From contig QNZT01000039.1 of the NCBI GenBank assembly GCA_003978455.1, positions 1-7,032 on the forward strand: a DNA stretch of 7,032 bases, written 5' to 3'. The notes below the pieces were generated by a model. That model worked only from the letters and a program-made list of their open reading frames with translations. It did not search any database and was not told the origin of the DNA. The DNA comes from Sulfurospirillum sp. (lineage in GTDB: Bacteria; Campylobacterota; Campylobacteria; Campylobacterales; QNZT01). Numbering within the stretch: position 1 is the first letter of the stretch; the number at the start of each line of letters is the position of its first letter. This document shows positions 1-5,548 of this stretch, piece by piece. The position numbers and the translations under genes were made by a program.

Positions 1-2648
1 AAGCGTTCAAAGAGTCGCTGCTGCACTGGGGATATACCTTTGTCGATATCGTCGAAGCGAAAGGGGAGGTCTCTTTTCGCGGGGATATCATCGATATCTA
101 TCCTACAAATTCACCGCATCCCTACCGTATCTCCCTCTTTGACGACGAGATAGAGAGTATTCGCCCCTTTGCGTGTGAGACACAGAAGTCGCAAAAGGAG
201 GAGCTGGAGGAGATCGAGATCAATCCCGCGCTTTTCGCACTCGACGCGACACAGTACGAAGTGGTGATGCAGCGCCTTGAAAAGCTGCCCAGCGACGCCT
301 TTGAAAAGGATATGGCATCGCTCGGGTTCTGGGCGCTTGAGGATCTGGCAGAGGACCTTTTGGAAAAGGAGAAGCCTGTTTTTGTGCAACCTCTTCATGA
401 AGAGATCGAAGAGGTCTTCTCCTTTACCCCGCAAAGCAGTAAAAAGGAGCATCTGCTGCGTATCCCCGCGCTACCGGAAAACCGTATCTACAAAGAGGTG
501 GAAGCTCCTGATCTGGCTGCATTTCTGGAGTATCACAAAGCGAAAAAGATCACCCTCATCGCGAACAGCGAAGCGATCGTCAAACAGCATTCCGTACCGG
601 ACGATCTGACATACCGCTGCATATGCGAACCCTATATCATCAATCTCCTCTCCGACAGCGAGCTGATCCTCTCTCTCAACAAACCGCAGCGCAAAAAGCG
701 CAGAAAACGTGCGGCGATCGTACTGGACGATCTGAAAAAGGGGGACTATGTCGTTCATGAAAACTACGGTATCGGTATCTTTAAAGGACTGACCAACACC
801 AGAGTACTCGGCGTGACGCGTGACTTTGTAGAGATCGTCTATCAGGGGGAGGACAAACTGCTCCTGCCGGTGGAAAACCTCGATGTTATCGACCGCTACA
901 TCTCTGATAGCGGCAACCTCGCCGTACTGGACAAACTGGGCAAATCCTCCTTCTCCAGACTCAAGGAGAAAGCGAAAGTCAAACTCTTCGAGATCGCCAG
1001 GGAGATCATCGAGATCGCCGCACAGCGTGAACTGACACAGGCACCGGTGATCAACAGCGACGATGAAAATCTGCTGCTTTTTCAAAACGACGCCGGATTT
1101 GAATATACCGCCGATCAGAAGAAGGCGATAGCGCAGATATTTGAAGATCTCCGAAGCGGCAACGTGATGGATATGCTGCTTAGCGGCGATGTCGGTTTCG
1201 GAAAGACGGAAGTGGCGATGAATGCGATCTTTGCCACGGTCAAGAGCGGCTACCAGGCGGCGTTTATCGCACCCACCACGCTGCTGAGCACGCAGCACTA
1301 CAAGTCGCTCAAAGAGCGTTTTGACCGCTACGGTATCAGTGTCGCGAAACTCAACCGCTTTACGACCGCGCGTGAGAAGTCCGATATCCTCAAAGGGCTG
1401 AAAGAGGGGACGATCGACGTCTGTGTCGGCACCCATTCGCTCTTCGGTGTCGAATTTGCCAATCTCGGGTTGCTGATCCTCGACGAAGAGCATAAATTCG
1501 GCGTCAAGCAGAAAGAGAAGCTCAAACAGTTCAAGGAAAATATCCACGTCCTCTCCATGAGCGCCACCCCGATCCCCAGAAGCCTCAACATGGCGCTCTC
1601 CTCGATCAAGCAGTACGCCCAGCTGCTCACACCGCCGCTGGATCGTGAAGATGTAAGAACCTTTGTCAAGGAGTATGACGACAACTTGATCAAAGAGGTG
1701 ATCCTGCGTGAGTTGCGGCGAAAAGGGCAGGTTTTCTATATCCACAACCGTATCGCCTCGATCGAGTCGCGCAAAAAGGAGTTGCAGGAGCTGCTGCCCA
1801 AACTCCGTATCCTCGTGCTCCACTCCAGGATACCGCCCGCGAAGTCGGAAAAAGAGATGCTCGACTTTGAAGCGGGAAAATATGACCTGCTGCTCTCCAC
1901 CTCCATCGTCGAGTCCGGTATCCATATGCCCAATGTCAATACGATGATCGTCGAGGGGGCGGATAACTTCGGTATCGCCGATCTGCACCAGCTGCGCGGT
2001 CGGGTAGGGCGGAGCAGCAGGCAGGGGTACTGCTACTTTGTCGTCGAAAACAGAGACCGTCTGAGTGAAGCGTCACGCAAACGTCTCATCGCGTTGGAGT
2101 CCAACTCATTTCTGGGAAGCGGGTCTGTACTCGCCTATCATGATCTGGAGATCCGGGGCGGGGGAAATCTCGTCGGAGAGGCGCAGAGCGGGCATATCAA
2201 AAATATCGGTTACTCGCTCTACCTCAAAATGCTCGAAGATGCGCTCAATACCCTTATGAACAAACAGCAAACCGCCAAAAAAGAGGTCGAGATCAAACTC
2301 TCCGTCAGCGCCTATCTCAACAGTGATCTCATCGCGGAAGATCGTATCCGTCTGGAACTCTACAGAAGACTCAGCCGCTGTGAAACCCCTAAAGAGGTCT
2401 ATGAGATCGAAGAGGAGATGATCGACCGCTTCGGAAAACTCGATACCATGACCAAACAGTTCCTTGAAATCATCGTCATCAAGATCATGGCGTTGCAGTG
2501 CGGAATCTCACGTGTCAGCAGCTATGAACAGAATATCACCATAGAGTATGAAAACGACACCAAGGAGTATCTGAAAGCCGCTTCCAAAGATGACGACGAC
2601 ATCATCTCCGAGACACTGGCGTATCTGAGGAAGCAGAGTGCAGTTTAG
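1..2648 (+). CDS. mfd: Transcription-repair coupling factor Mfd, 5'-truncated by window edge
   Basis: Mfd is a cytoplasmic ATP-driven DNA translocase that displaces RNA polymerase stalled at lesions and recruits UvrA for nucleotide excision repair. The reading frame is open from nt 3, giving 881 visible residues; roughly the first 100 lie outside the window, judging from usual Campylobacterota Mfd lengths. Numbering from nt 3: residues 9-34 are the UvrB-like region (GEVSFRGDIIDIYP); about 244-335 the CarD-like RNA polymerase interaction domain (GDYVVHENYGIGIF); 395-402 Walker A (GDVGFGKT); 494-497 the DEEH box; 520-525 motif III (SATPIP); 663-670 motif VI (QLRGRVGR); from 715 the TRG translocation motif (LEIRGGGNLVGEAQSG); about 757-870 the C-terminal TRCF domain. 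All catalytic motifs are intact. GDVGFGKT followed by the TRG motif separates Mfd from RecG and UvrB. The stop TAG lies inside the next gene, suggesting a two-gene transcript. Confidence 0.97.
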   Translation, partial: AFKESLLHWGYTFVDIVEAKGEVSFRGDIIDIYPTNSPHPYRISLFDDEIESIRPFACETQKSQKEELEEIEINPALFALDATQYEVVMQRLEKLPSDAFEKDMASLGFWALEDLAEDLLEKEKPVFVQPLHEEIEEVFSFTPQSSKKEHLLRIPALPENRIYKEVEAPDLAAFLEYHKAKKITLIANSEAIVKQHSVPDDLTYRCICEPYIINLLSDSELILSLNKPQRKKRRKRAAIVLDDLKKGDYVVHENYGIGIFKGLTNTRVLGVTRDFVEIVYQGEDKLLLPVENLDVIDRYISDSGNLAVLDKLGKSSFSRLKEKAKVKLFEIAREIIEIAAQRELTQAPVINSDDENLLLFQNDAGFEYTADQKKAIAQIFEDLRSGNVMDMLLSGDVGFGKTEVAMNAIFATVKSGYQAAFIAPTTLLSTQHYKSLKERFDRYGISVAKLNRFTTAREKSDILKGLKEGTIDVCVGTHSLFGVEFANLGLLILDEEHKFGVKQKEKLKQFKENIHVLSMSATPIPRSLNMALSSIKQYAQLLTPPLDREDVRTFVKEYDDNLIKEVILRELRRKGQVFYIHNRIASIESRKKELQELLPKLRILVLHSRIPPAKSEKEMLDFEAGKYDLLLSTSIVESGIHMPNVNTMIVEGADNFGIADLHQLRGRVGRSSRQGYCYFVVENRDRLSEASRKRLIALESNSFLGSGSVLAYHDLEIRGGGNLVGEAQSGHIKNIGYSLYLKMLEDALNTLMNKQQTAKKEVEIKLSVSAYLNSDLIAEDRIRLELYRRLSRCETPKEVYEIEEEMIDRFGKLDTMTKQFLEIIVIKIMALQCGISRVSSYEQNITIEYENDTKEYLKAASKDDDDIISETLAYLRKQSAV

Positions 2649-2976
2649 GAAGAAGGAGCGCCTCTATGTCTCTGATCTGGTCGAAGAGCCGATCGTCAGC
2701 TACCCTGCATGGTATCTGCTCTCCGCACCGATGCGCAAAAACGAGTTTCTGCTCGATGCACTGACAGCGCTGCACAGTTATGATTTTCGGCACTATGAGG
2801 TAGCCGACTCTCATGAAGCGATATTTGCAGCTTTTGGACAGGGACGTTTCGCTATCTATAAAGAGAAGTATGCGGTTGGGTATTTTGGAGGGAAGGTGAT
2901 GTATCTGGAGTCTAACGGATGGAAGAGTATGCCGGTAACGCAGGAGGTGTTCCTCCTGCAAAACTGGCTTATATGA
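2638..2976 (+). CDS. Conserved-looking hypothetical protein, translationally coupled to mfd
   Basis: This 112-residue protein is not recognised as any named family. It starts with GTG at 2638, eleven bases before the mfd stop ends, with a Shine-Dalgarno GAGG at 2627-2630 seven bases upstream; this argues for translation coupled to mfd. There is no signal peptide or membrane helix, so it is probably a small soluble cytoplasmic protein. It is rich in aromatic residues (SYPAWYLLSAPM near residues 20-32, HYEVADSHEAIFAAFGQGRF around 52-71, then KEKYAVGYFGGKVMYLESNG). The composition and alternating pattern look like a real mixed alpha/beta fold, and codon use resembles mfd. Position suggests, but does not show, a link to repair or transcription. 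An overlapping reverse-strand frame (2602-2961) is judged spurious. The gene is convergent with the lipoprotein gene, 48 bp away. Confidence 0.75.
   Translation: MQFRKKERLYVSDLVEEPIVSYPAWYLLSAPMRKNEFLLDALTALHSYDFRHYEVADSHEAIFAAFGQGRFAIYKEKYAVGYFGGKVMYLESNGWKSMPVTQEVFLLQNWLI
2940..2959. repeat. Perfect 8-bp stem hairpin inside the 3' end of the hypothetical gene
   Basis: GCAGGAGG (2940-2947) and CCTCCTGC (2952-2959) are exact reverse complements around a TGTT tetraloop. The hairpin lies in codons for about residues 101-108 of the 112-residue protein, 17 bases before its stop codon ends. Neither strand has a T-run after the stem (AAAAC follows on +, GTTACC on -), so it is not a standard intrinsic terminator. 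It may be an mRNA 3'-end structure or coincidence. Confidence 0.5.
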
Positions 2977-2987
2977 AGGAAATTGAA

Positions 2988-3006
2988 GCGCGATTTATCT
3001 GCGCGC
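2988..3006 (-). terminator. Weak GC hairpin in the convergent gap, possible terminator
   Basis: GCGCG and CGCGC form a five-base-pair all-GC stem with a nine-base loop, 18 bases past the lipoprotein stop codon. Read on the minus strand, the stem is followed by the pyrimidine-rich TTCAATTTCCTT, a weak tail. On the plus strand it is followed by AAGCCC, which is not terminator-like. It is the only candidate terminator between the two convergent genes. The short stem and interrupted T tract keep confidence low. Confidence 0.3.
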
Positions 3007-3024
3007 AAGCCCTCTGCTATGGGA

Positions 3025-4122
3025 TTAGAGTCCCAAAGCGCGTAAGGTCTCTTTGGTCATACCGCCGACTGCAAGGTGATTCGCTCTTTGGAACTTATGC
3101 AGTGCAGCTCTGGTTCTCGGACCATAGATACCGTCGATCGGTCCTGGATTGAACCCTCTCTCCTGAAGTGCTTCCTGCACATTTTGTACAAGATTTCCGG
3201 TCATATTTGATTTGCAGACAACCGGTACCCATTTGAGAATCGGATCGGCGACTTTGATCTTTTTGGTGACTGTTTTATAGACAGGCGGAACAGGGATCTT
3301 TTTGACACTTGCCGGTTCGACCAGCTCTTTGACTTTGATGATCTTGTATTTTGCAGGGATCATGACCGTTTTTGTCTGTGCAGGTACCGCAACTACTCTT
3401 TTGGTAACTGTTTTGTATCTGGCGGGGATCGGAACCACTTTGGTCTGTGCAGGTCGTTTGAGTACCTTTTTGGTGATCGTTTTATAGACAGGCGGCACTT
3501 TTACCAGACAGAGGATCTCGCCGGTTTTACCGTCAAGTTTTTCCATTGTACCGCGACCGCGTTTCCACTCTGTATGGGCAGGCTTGACCATAATTTTCTC
3601 TGTCACTGTCTCATAGACCGGTGGGATACTGATGATTTTTTCACCCGGTTCGCTGACCAGAATCTTCTCCGTAACTGTTTTGTACTTCGGCGGTACTGTT
3701 ACGATCTTTTCAGCAGCTTCTTTGATGAGTACTTTTTTTGCTACCCATCGGTATTTTGCAGGTACAGCGATAAGCTTTTCACCAGGTTCTTTTACCAGTA
3801 CTTTTTCTGTTTCGACACGATACTTTTCAGGAATCAAAACACGCGCATAGCAGTGACCCGGTGTAGCGTTTGGCGGATAGAGTGAACTCTCACCGGGTAC
3901 GGTGACCTCTTTGATGATGGTTTTGCCTTGTTGCGCTCGCGCCTCGGCAATAGCCACCTGAAGCTGTTTGATCTGTAAATCTTTTAGATCCTGTGTATGT
4001 GAAACCGCTTTTTGTACGGGAACTACAGTGTCACAACGACGTTTTTCGGCACAGCCGCTGATCGCGACAGCCACTGCTACAGAGAGTAGCAAGGGGACTT
4101 GTTTGCGGGTATTGAAATTCAT
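3025..4122 (-). CDS. Repeat-containing lipoprotein with C-terminal peptidoglycan-binding domain
   Basis: This is a 365-residue envelope lipoprotein, probably anchored in the outer membrane and reaching into the peptidoglycan. Residues 1-24 are a type II signal peptide: basic n-region (NTRK), hydrophobic core, lipobox ISGC with lipidated Cys24. Residues 42-65 look helical. Residues 97-300 are eight units of a 23-residue repeat with core [IV]P-x-x-Y-K-T-V-T-K-K-V; unit four carries a 20-residue insertion (about 186-205). Residues 309-365 are a PG_binding_1-like domain (GFNPGPIDGIYGPRTRAALHK). From memory, proteins with this layout (CYAR before the repeats, GEI[LM]C in the insertion, a Cys-containing segment before the last domain) occur in other proteobacteria annotated only as peptidoglycan-binding proteins. 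Other cysteines are C30, C91, C205 and C303. ATG 4122 was chosen over the upstream in-frame ATG at 4146 because AAAGGAG lies five bases before it. Enzymatic activity is not suggested. Confidence 0.9.
   Translation of the reverse strand: MNFNTRKQVPLLLSVAVAVAISGCAEKRRCDTVVPVQKAVSHTQDLKDLQIKQLQVAIAEARAQQGKTIIKEVTVPGESSLYPPNATPGHCYARVLIPEKYRVETEKVLVKEPGEKLIAVPAKYRWVAKKVLIKEAAEKIVTVPPKYKTVTEKILVSEPGEKIISIPPVYETVTEKIMVKPAHTEWKRGRGTMEKLDGKTGEILCLVKVPPVYKTITKKVLKRPAQTKVVPIPARYKTVTKRVVAVPAQTKTVMIPAKYKIIKVKELVEPASVKKIPVPPVYKTVTKKIKVADPILKWVPVVCKSNMTGNLVQNVQEALQERGFNPGPIDGIYGPRTRAALHKFQRANHLAVGGMTKETLRALGL
3223..3834 (-). repeat. Eight-unit 23-residue tandem repeat (coding)
   Basis: Units begin at residues 97, 120, 143, 166, 209, 232, 255 and 278 of the lipoprotein. 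Every step is exactly 23 residues except unit four, which is 43 because of a 20-residue insertion (nt about 3508-3567). The conserved core is [IV]-P-[AP]-x-Y-[KR]-T-V-T-[EK]-K, followed by a variable half often containing EPGEK or PAQTK. The DNA copies have diverged, so this is an old protein-level repeat and not a recent expansion. The alternating Val/Thr/Lys pattern suggests extended beta structure. Confidence 0.9.
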
Positions 4123-4127
4123 TTTTT

Positions 4128-4135
4128 CTCCTTTG
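4128..4135 (-). promoter_or_regulatory. Ribosome binding site fixing the lipoprotein start
   Basis: Read on the minus strand this is CAAAGGAG, followed by five A residues and then ATG at 4122. It is the best Shine-Dalgarno in the gap and lies downstream of the alternative ATG at 4146, so it rules out the eight-residue N-terminal extension. Confidence 0.8.
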
Positions 4136-4162
4136 ATTATTTTCAATATGTTGCATTATTTC

Positions 4163-4191
4163 ATAAGCTGTGTTAGCACCTTATAATTTTT
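4163..4191 (+). other. Bulged hairpin followed by T-run in the yqeY-lipoprotein gap
   Basis: ATAAG (4163-4167) pairs with CTTAT (4180-4184), enclosing GTG-TTAG-CAC with a two-base bulge. On the plus strand AATTTTTG follows, which resembles an intrinsic terminator. Both flanking genes are on the minus strand, where the stem is preceded by an A-run and followed by GAAATAAT, so it does not fit a terminator for yqeY. It could be an operator, a stop for antisense transcription into the lipoprotein gene, or chance in an AT-rich gap. No clear lipoprotein promoter was recognised in this gap (4123-4215). Confidence 0.3.
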
Positions 4192-4215
4192 GTTTATTAT
4201 CCATTTACATTCAGT

Positions 4216-4662
4216 TCAGCTTAATAAAGTTTTCACCACACTGCTGACGCTTTTACCGTCTGCACTTGATCCTACCTTTGCCATCACCTCTTTGATGACA
4301 CGACCCATATCCTTCATCCCCGAAGCGCCTGTCTGGGCGATCACAGCGGAAACGACCTCTTTGAGTTCCTCTTCGGTAAGTTGTCTGGGAAGATAACTTT
4401 TGAGCAGCTCCGCCTCTCTCTCCTCTTTTTCGTAAAGATCCGGACGCTCCGCCTCGCGGTACTGTCTGGCGGCATCTTCACGCTGTTTGACCGATTTTTG
4501 AATGATTTTCAATATATCGTCATCACTCAGTTCCCGGCGCTCATCGACTTCGACCTGTTTAAGTGCACTCATGAGAAAACGGATGGTTTCACGTTTGAAC
4601 ACATCTTTCTCTTTCATAGCATTTTTCAGATCCTGTTGCAATTTTGCTTTGATTTGACTCAT
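4216..4662 (-). CDS. yqeY: GatB/YqeY domain-containing protein
   Basis: This is a 148-residue soluble cytoplasmic protein, full length for the YqeY family. It resembles the C-terminal tail domain of the GatB subunit of the tRNA-dependent amidotransferase but stands alone, and its cellular role is not settled. Visible family features are an N-terminal helical region with MKEKDVFKRETIRFLMSALK (residues 16-35), the central RQYREAERPDLYEKEEREAE (66-85), LLKSYLPRQLTEEEL (86-100) and the C-terminal MGRVIKEVMAKV with ADGKSVSSVVK (119-144). The N-terminal half is strongly charged and helical. The start ATG has AGGAG two bases upstream and AAGG eight bases upstream. It is divergent from flgH across 59 bp, and the lipoprotein gene follows 93 bp downstream on the same strand, so shared transcription is possible but unproven. 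Confidence 0.93.
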   Translation of the reverse strand: MSQIKAKLQQDLKNAMKEKDVFKRETIRFLMSALKQVEVDERRELSDDDILKIIQKSVKQREDAARQYREAERPDLYEKEEREAELLKSYLPRQLTEEELKEVVSAVIAQTGASGMKDMGRVIKEVMAKVGSSADGKSVSSVVKTLLS

Positions 4663-4673
4663 TTCTCCTACCT

Positions 4674-4689
4674 TGGCATTAAAATTGCT
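4674..4689 (+). promoter_or_regulatory. Sigma-54 (RpoN) -24/-12 promoter for flgH
   Basis: TGGCATTAAAATTGCT matches the sigma-54 consensus TGGCACGrnnnTTGCW with exact 16-base spacing and only positions 6 and 7 off (C to T and G to T). GG of the -24 element is at 4675-4676 and GC of the -12 element at 4687-4688. The predicted transcript start near 4700 gives a leader of about 22 bases before flgH. In Campylobacterota, rod, ring and hook genes are commonly under sigma-54 with the FlgR activator, so the placement is biologically consistent. No FlgR or other upstream binding site was identified. Confidence 0.8.
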
Positions 4690-4696
4690 CTATTTT

Positions 4697-4702
4697 ATCA
4701 TA
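4697..4702 (-). promoter_or_regulatory. Candidate -10 box for yqeY
   Basis: On the minus strand this reads TATGAT, one mismatch from TATAAT, about 35 bases upstream of the yqeY ATG. There is no recognisable -35 box, which is common for Campylobacterota vegetative promoters. The hexamer lies where the flgH transcript would begin, so the two divergent promoters would overlap. Confidence 0.35.
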
Positions 4703-4711
4703 AATCTTGTT

Positions 4712-4715
4712 AGGA
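4712..4715 (+). promoter_or_regulatory. Ribosome binding site fixing the flgH start
   Basis: AGGA lies six bases before the ATG at 4722. It selects that start over the in-frame TTG at 4707, which lies upstream of this site, has no Shine-Dalgarno of its own and would put extra residues ahead of the signal peptide. Confidence 0.7.
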
Positions 4716-4721
4716 TATTTC

Positions 4722-5441
4722 ATGAAAGTGCAAAAATTGCTTATTTTGTCAATATTTCTTCTCTTTTGGTCAGGCTGTACATCGCATCAGGTGGAACCGG
4801 TACTCAACATGACCCCGCCGCAGTATGTGCAGAGCAACTCAGTCGGAAACTGTGATATCGCCAGAGTCAAAGCGAAAGAGGGGAGTCTCTTCGGTAAGGG
4901 TAGCAATCCTCTCTTTGCAGATAAAAAAGCGATGCATATCAACGATATCGTAACCGTGATCATCGACGAACGTGCTTTCCAATCCTCACAGGGAGATAAA
5001 AAACTGACCGACACCGCAGTGACCAATCTCGGCGGCGGTATATTCGGCGGTACAAGTGCCGGTATCGGAAAATCCCTCGGCGGAGCGATCAACGGTATCA
5101 CTGATATAGGCTTTAAGAGCAACTCCAACAACAACTTTGCCGCTTCAGGCACACAGTCGCGCAACGAAAAGTTCAAAGCGACCATCACCGCAAGGGTCGT
5201 GCGCATACTCAACAACGGAAACTACTTTATCGCCGGGAGTCGCGAACTGCTGCTCAACGGTACCAAGCAGATCGTTAAAATCACCGGTGTCATCCGTCCT
5301 TATGACATCGACCAGGCAAATACGATCAACTCCAAATATATCGCCGATGCAAAGATCTTTTACGAAACAGAGGGAGATATCCGCGAATCGACACGAAAAC
5401 CGTGGGGATCACGTATGGTCGAATCTGTCTGGCCCTTTTAA
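4722..5441 (+). CDS. flgH: Flagellar L-ring lipoprotein FlgH
   Basis: FlgH forms the outer-membrane L ring, the bushing through which the flagellar rod passes, together with the P-ring protein FlgI. The 239-residue product is close to the usual 220-240. Residues 1-19 are a lipoprotein signal peptide ending LLFWSGC; Cys19 is the expected lipid site although Trp at -3 is atypical for a lipobox. Family motifs follow: EGSLFGKGSNPLFADKKA (53-70), NDIVTVIIDERA (74-85), FAASGTQSRNEKFKATITARV (around 139-159), NNGNYFIAGSRELLLNG (164-180), ITGVIRPYDID (187-197) and YIADAKIFYETEGDI (206-220). Residues 103-138 form a Gly/Asn/Ser-rich stretch, expected where the family is variable. FlgI and other flagellar genes are not adjacent, typical of scattered flagellar loci in Campylobacterota. 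The gene sits directly behind a sigma-54 promoter. Confidence 0.96.
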   Translation: MKVQKLLILSIFLLFWSGCTSHQVEPVLNMTPPQYVQSNSVGNCDIARVKAKEGSLFGKGSNPLFADKKAMHINDIVTVIIDERAFQSSQGDKKLTDTAVTNLGGGIFGGTSAGIGKSLGGAINGITDIGFKSNSNNNFAASGTQSRNEKFKATITARVVRILNNGNYFIAGSRELLLNGTKQIVKITGVIRPYDIDQANTINSKYIADAKIFYETEGDIRESTRKPWGSRMVESVWPF

Positions 5442-5456
5442 TATGGGTACCCATAT
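5441..5456. repeat. 16-bp perfect palindrome at the flgH stop codon
   Basis: ATATGGGTACCCATAT is fully self-complementary; its first base is the last base of the flgH stop codon. With no loop it is more like a dimeric protein binding site than an RNA hairpin. No regulator can be named from the sequence. Confidence 0.5.
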
Positions 5457-5462
5457 ATGAGT

Positions 5463-5481
5463 GGTGAGCTTCATGCTCACC
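5463..5481. repeat. 7-bp stem hairpin between flgH and rmuC
   Basis: GGTGAGC and GCTCACC pair around a TTCAT loop, 21 bases after the flgH stop. TGCCGCAAAAAC follows on the plus strand, so the U-tract of a standard terminator is missing. It may protect the 3' end of the flgH mRNA or act as a weak terminator. Confidence 0.45.
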
Positions 5482-5493
5482 TGCCGCAAAAAC

Positions 5494-5508
5494 ATTTCAA
5501 CTTGAAAT
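5494..5508. repeat. 15-bp inverted repeat upstream of rmuC
   Basis: ATTTCAA and TTGAAAT flank a single central C. It ends 28 bases before the candidate rmuC -10 hexamer, a plausible position for an operator. The AT-rich setting makes chance occurrence possible. Confidence 0.4.
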
Positions 5509-5536
5509 ATTTCTCATCTTTTTATCAATCTTTCGT

Positions 5537-5542
5537 TATGAT
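5537..5542 (+). promoter_or_regulatory. Candidate -10 box for rmuC
   Basis: TATGAT lies seven bases upstream of the rmuC ATG, preceded by T-rich tracts (TTTCTCATCTTTTTATC) that resemble the upstream region of Campylobacterota vegetative promoters. Initiation at the usual distance would fall at about 5548-5549, on or next to the A of the ATG, implying a leaderless or nearly leaderless message. No -35 box is visible. Confidence 0.4.
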
Positions 5543-5548
5543 TGCCGT

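Noticed and set aside
81..97. Repeated GATATC words near the left edge
   Set aside because: They encode the conserved Mfd residues GDIIDIY and are not a palindrome as a whole.
471..1988. A 505-codon open frame on the minus strand opposite mfd
   Set aside because: It is fully antisense to conserved Mfd helicase motifs, its product is a low-complexity Asp/Arg/Leu/Phe-rich sequence with no recognisable domain, and it is explained by the mfd codon pattern.
2602..2961. A 119-codon minus-strand frame opposite the hypothetical gene
   Set aside because: It overlaps the mfd end and the plus-strand gene, its product is rich in Arg, His, Ser and Leu without a pattern, and the plus-strand frame has a Shine-Dalgarno and coupling to mfd.
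4123..4146. Upstream ATG adding eight residues to the lipoprotein
   Set aside because: The Shine-Dalgarno lies between this ATG and the one at 4122, and the extension would place extra charged residues before a signal peptide that is complete without them.
4707..4721. TTG start adding five residues to FlgH
   Set aside because: No ribosome binding site precedes it, while AGGA sits six bases before the ATG at 4722.
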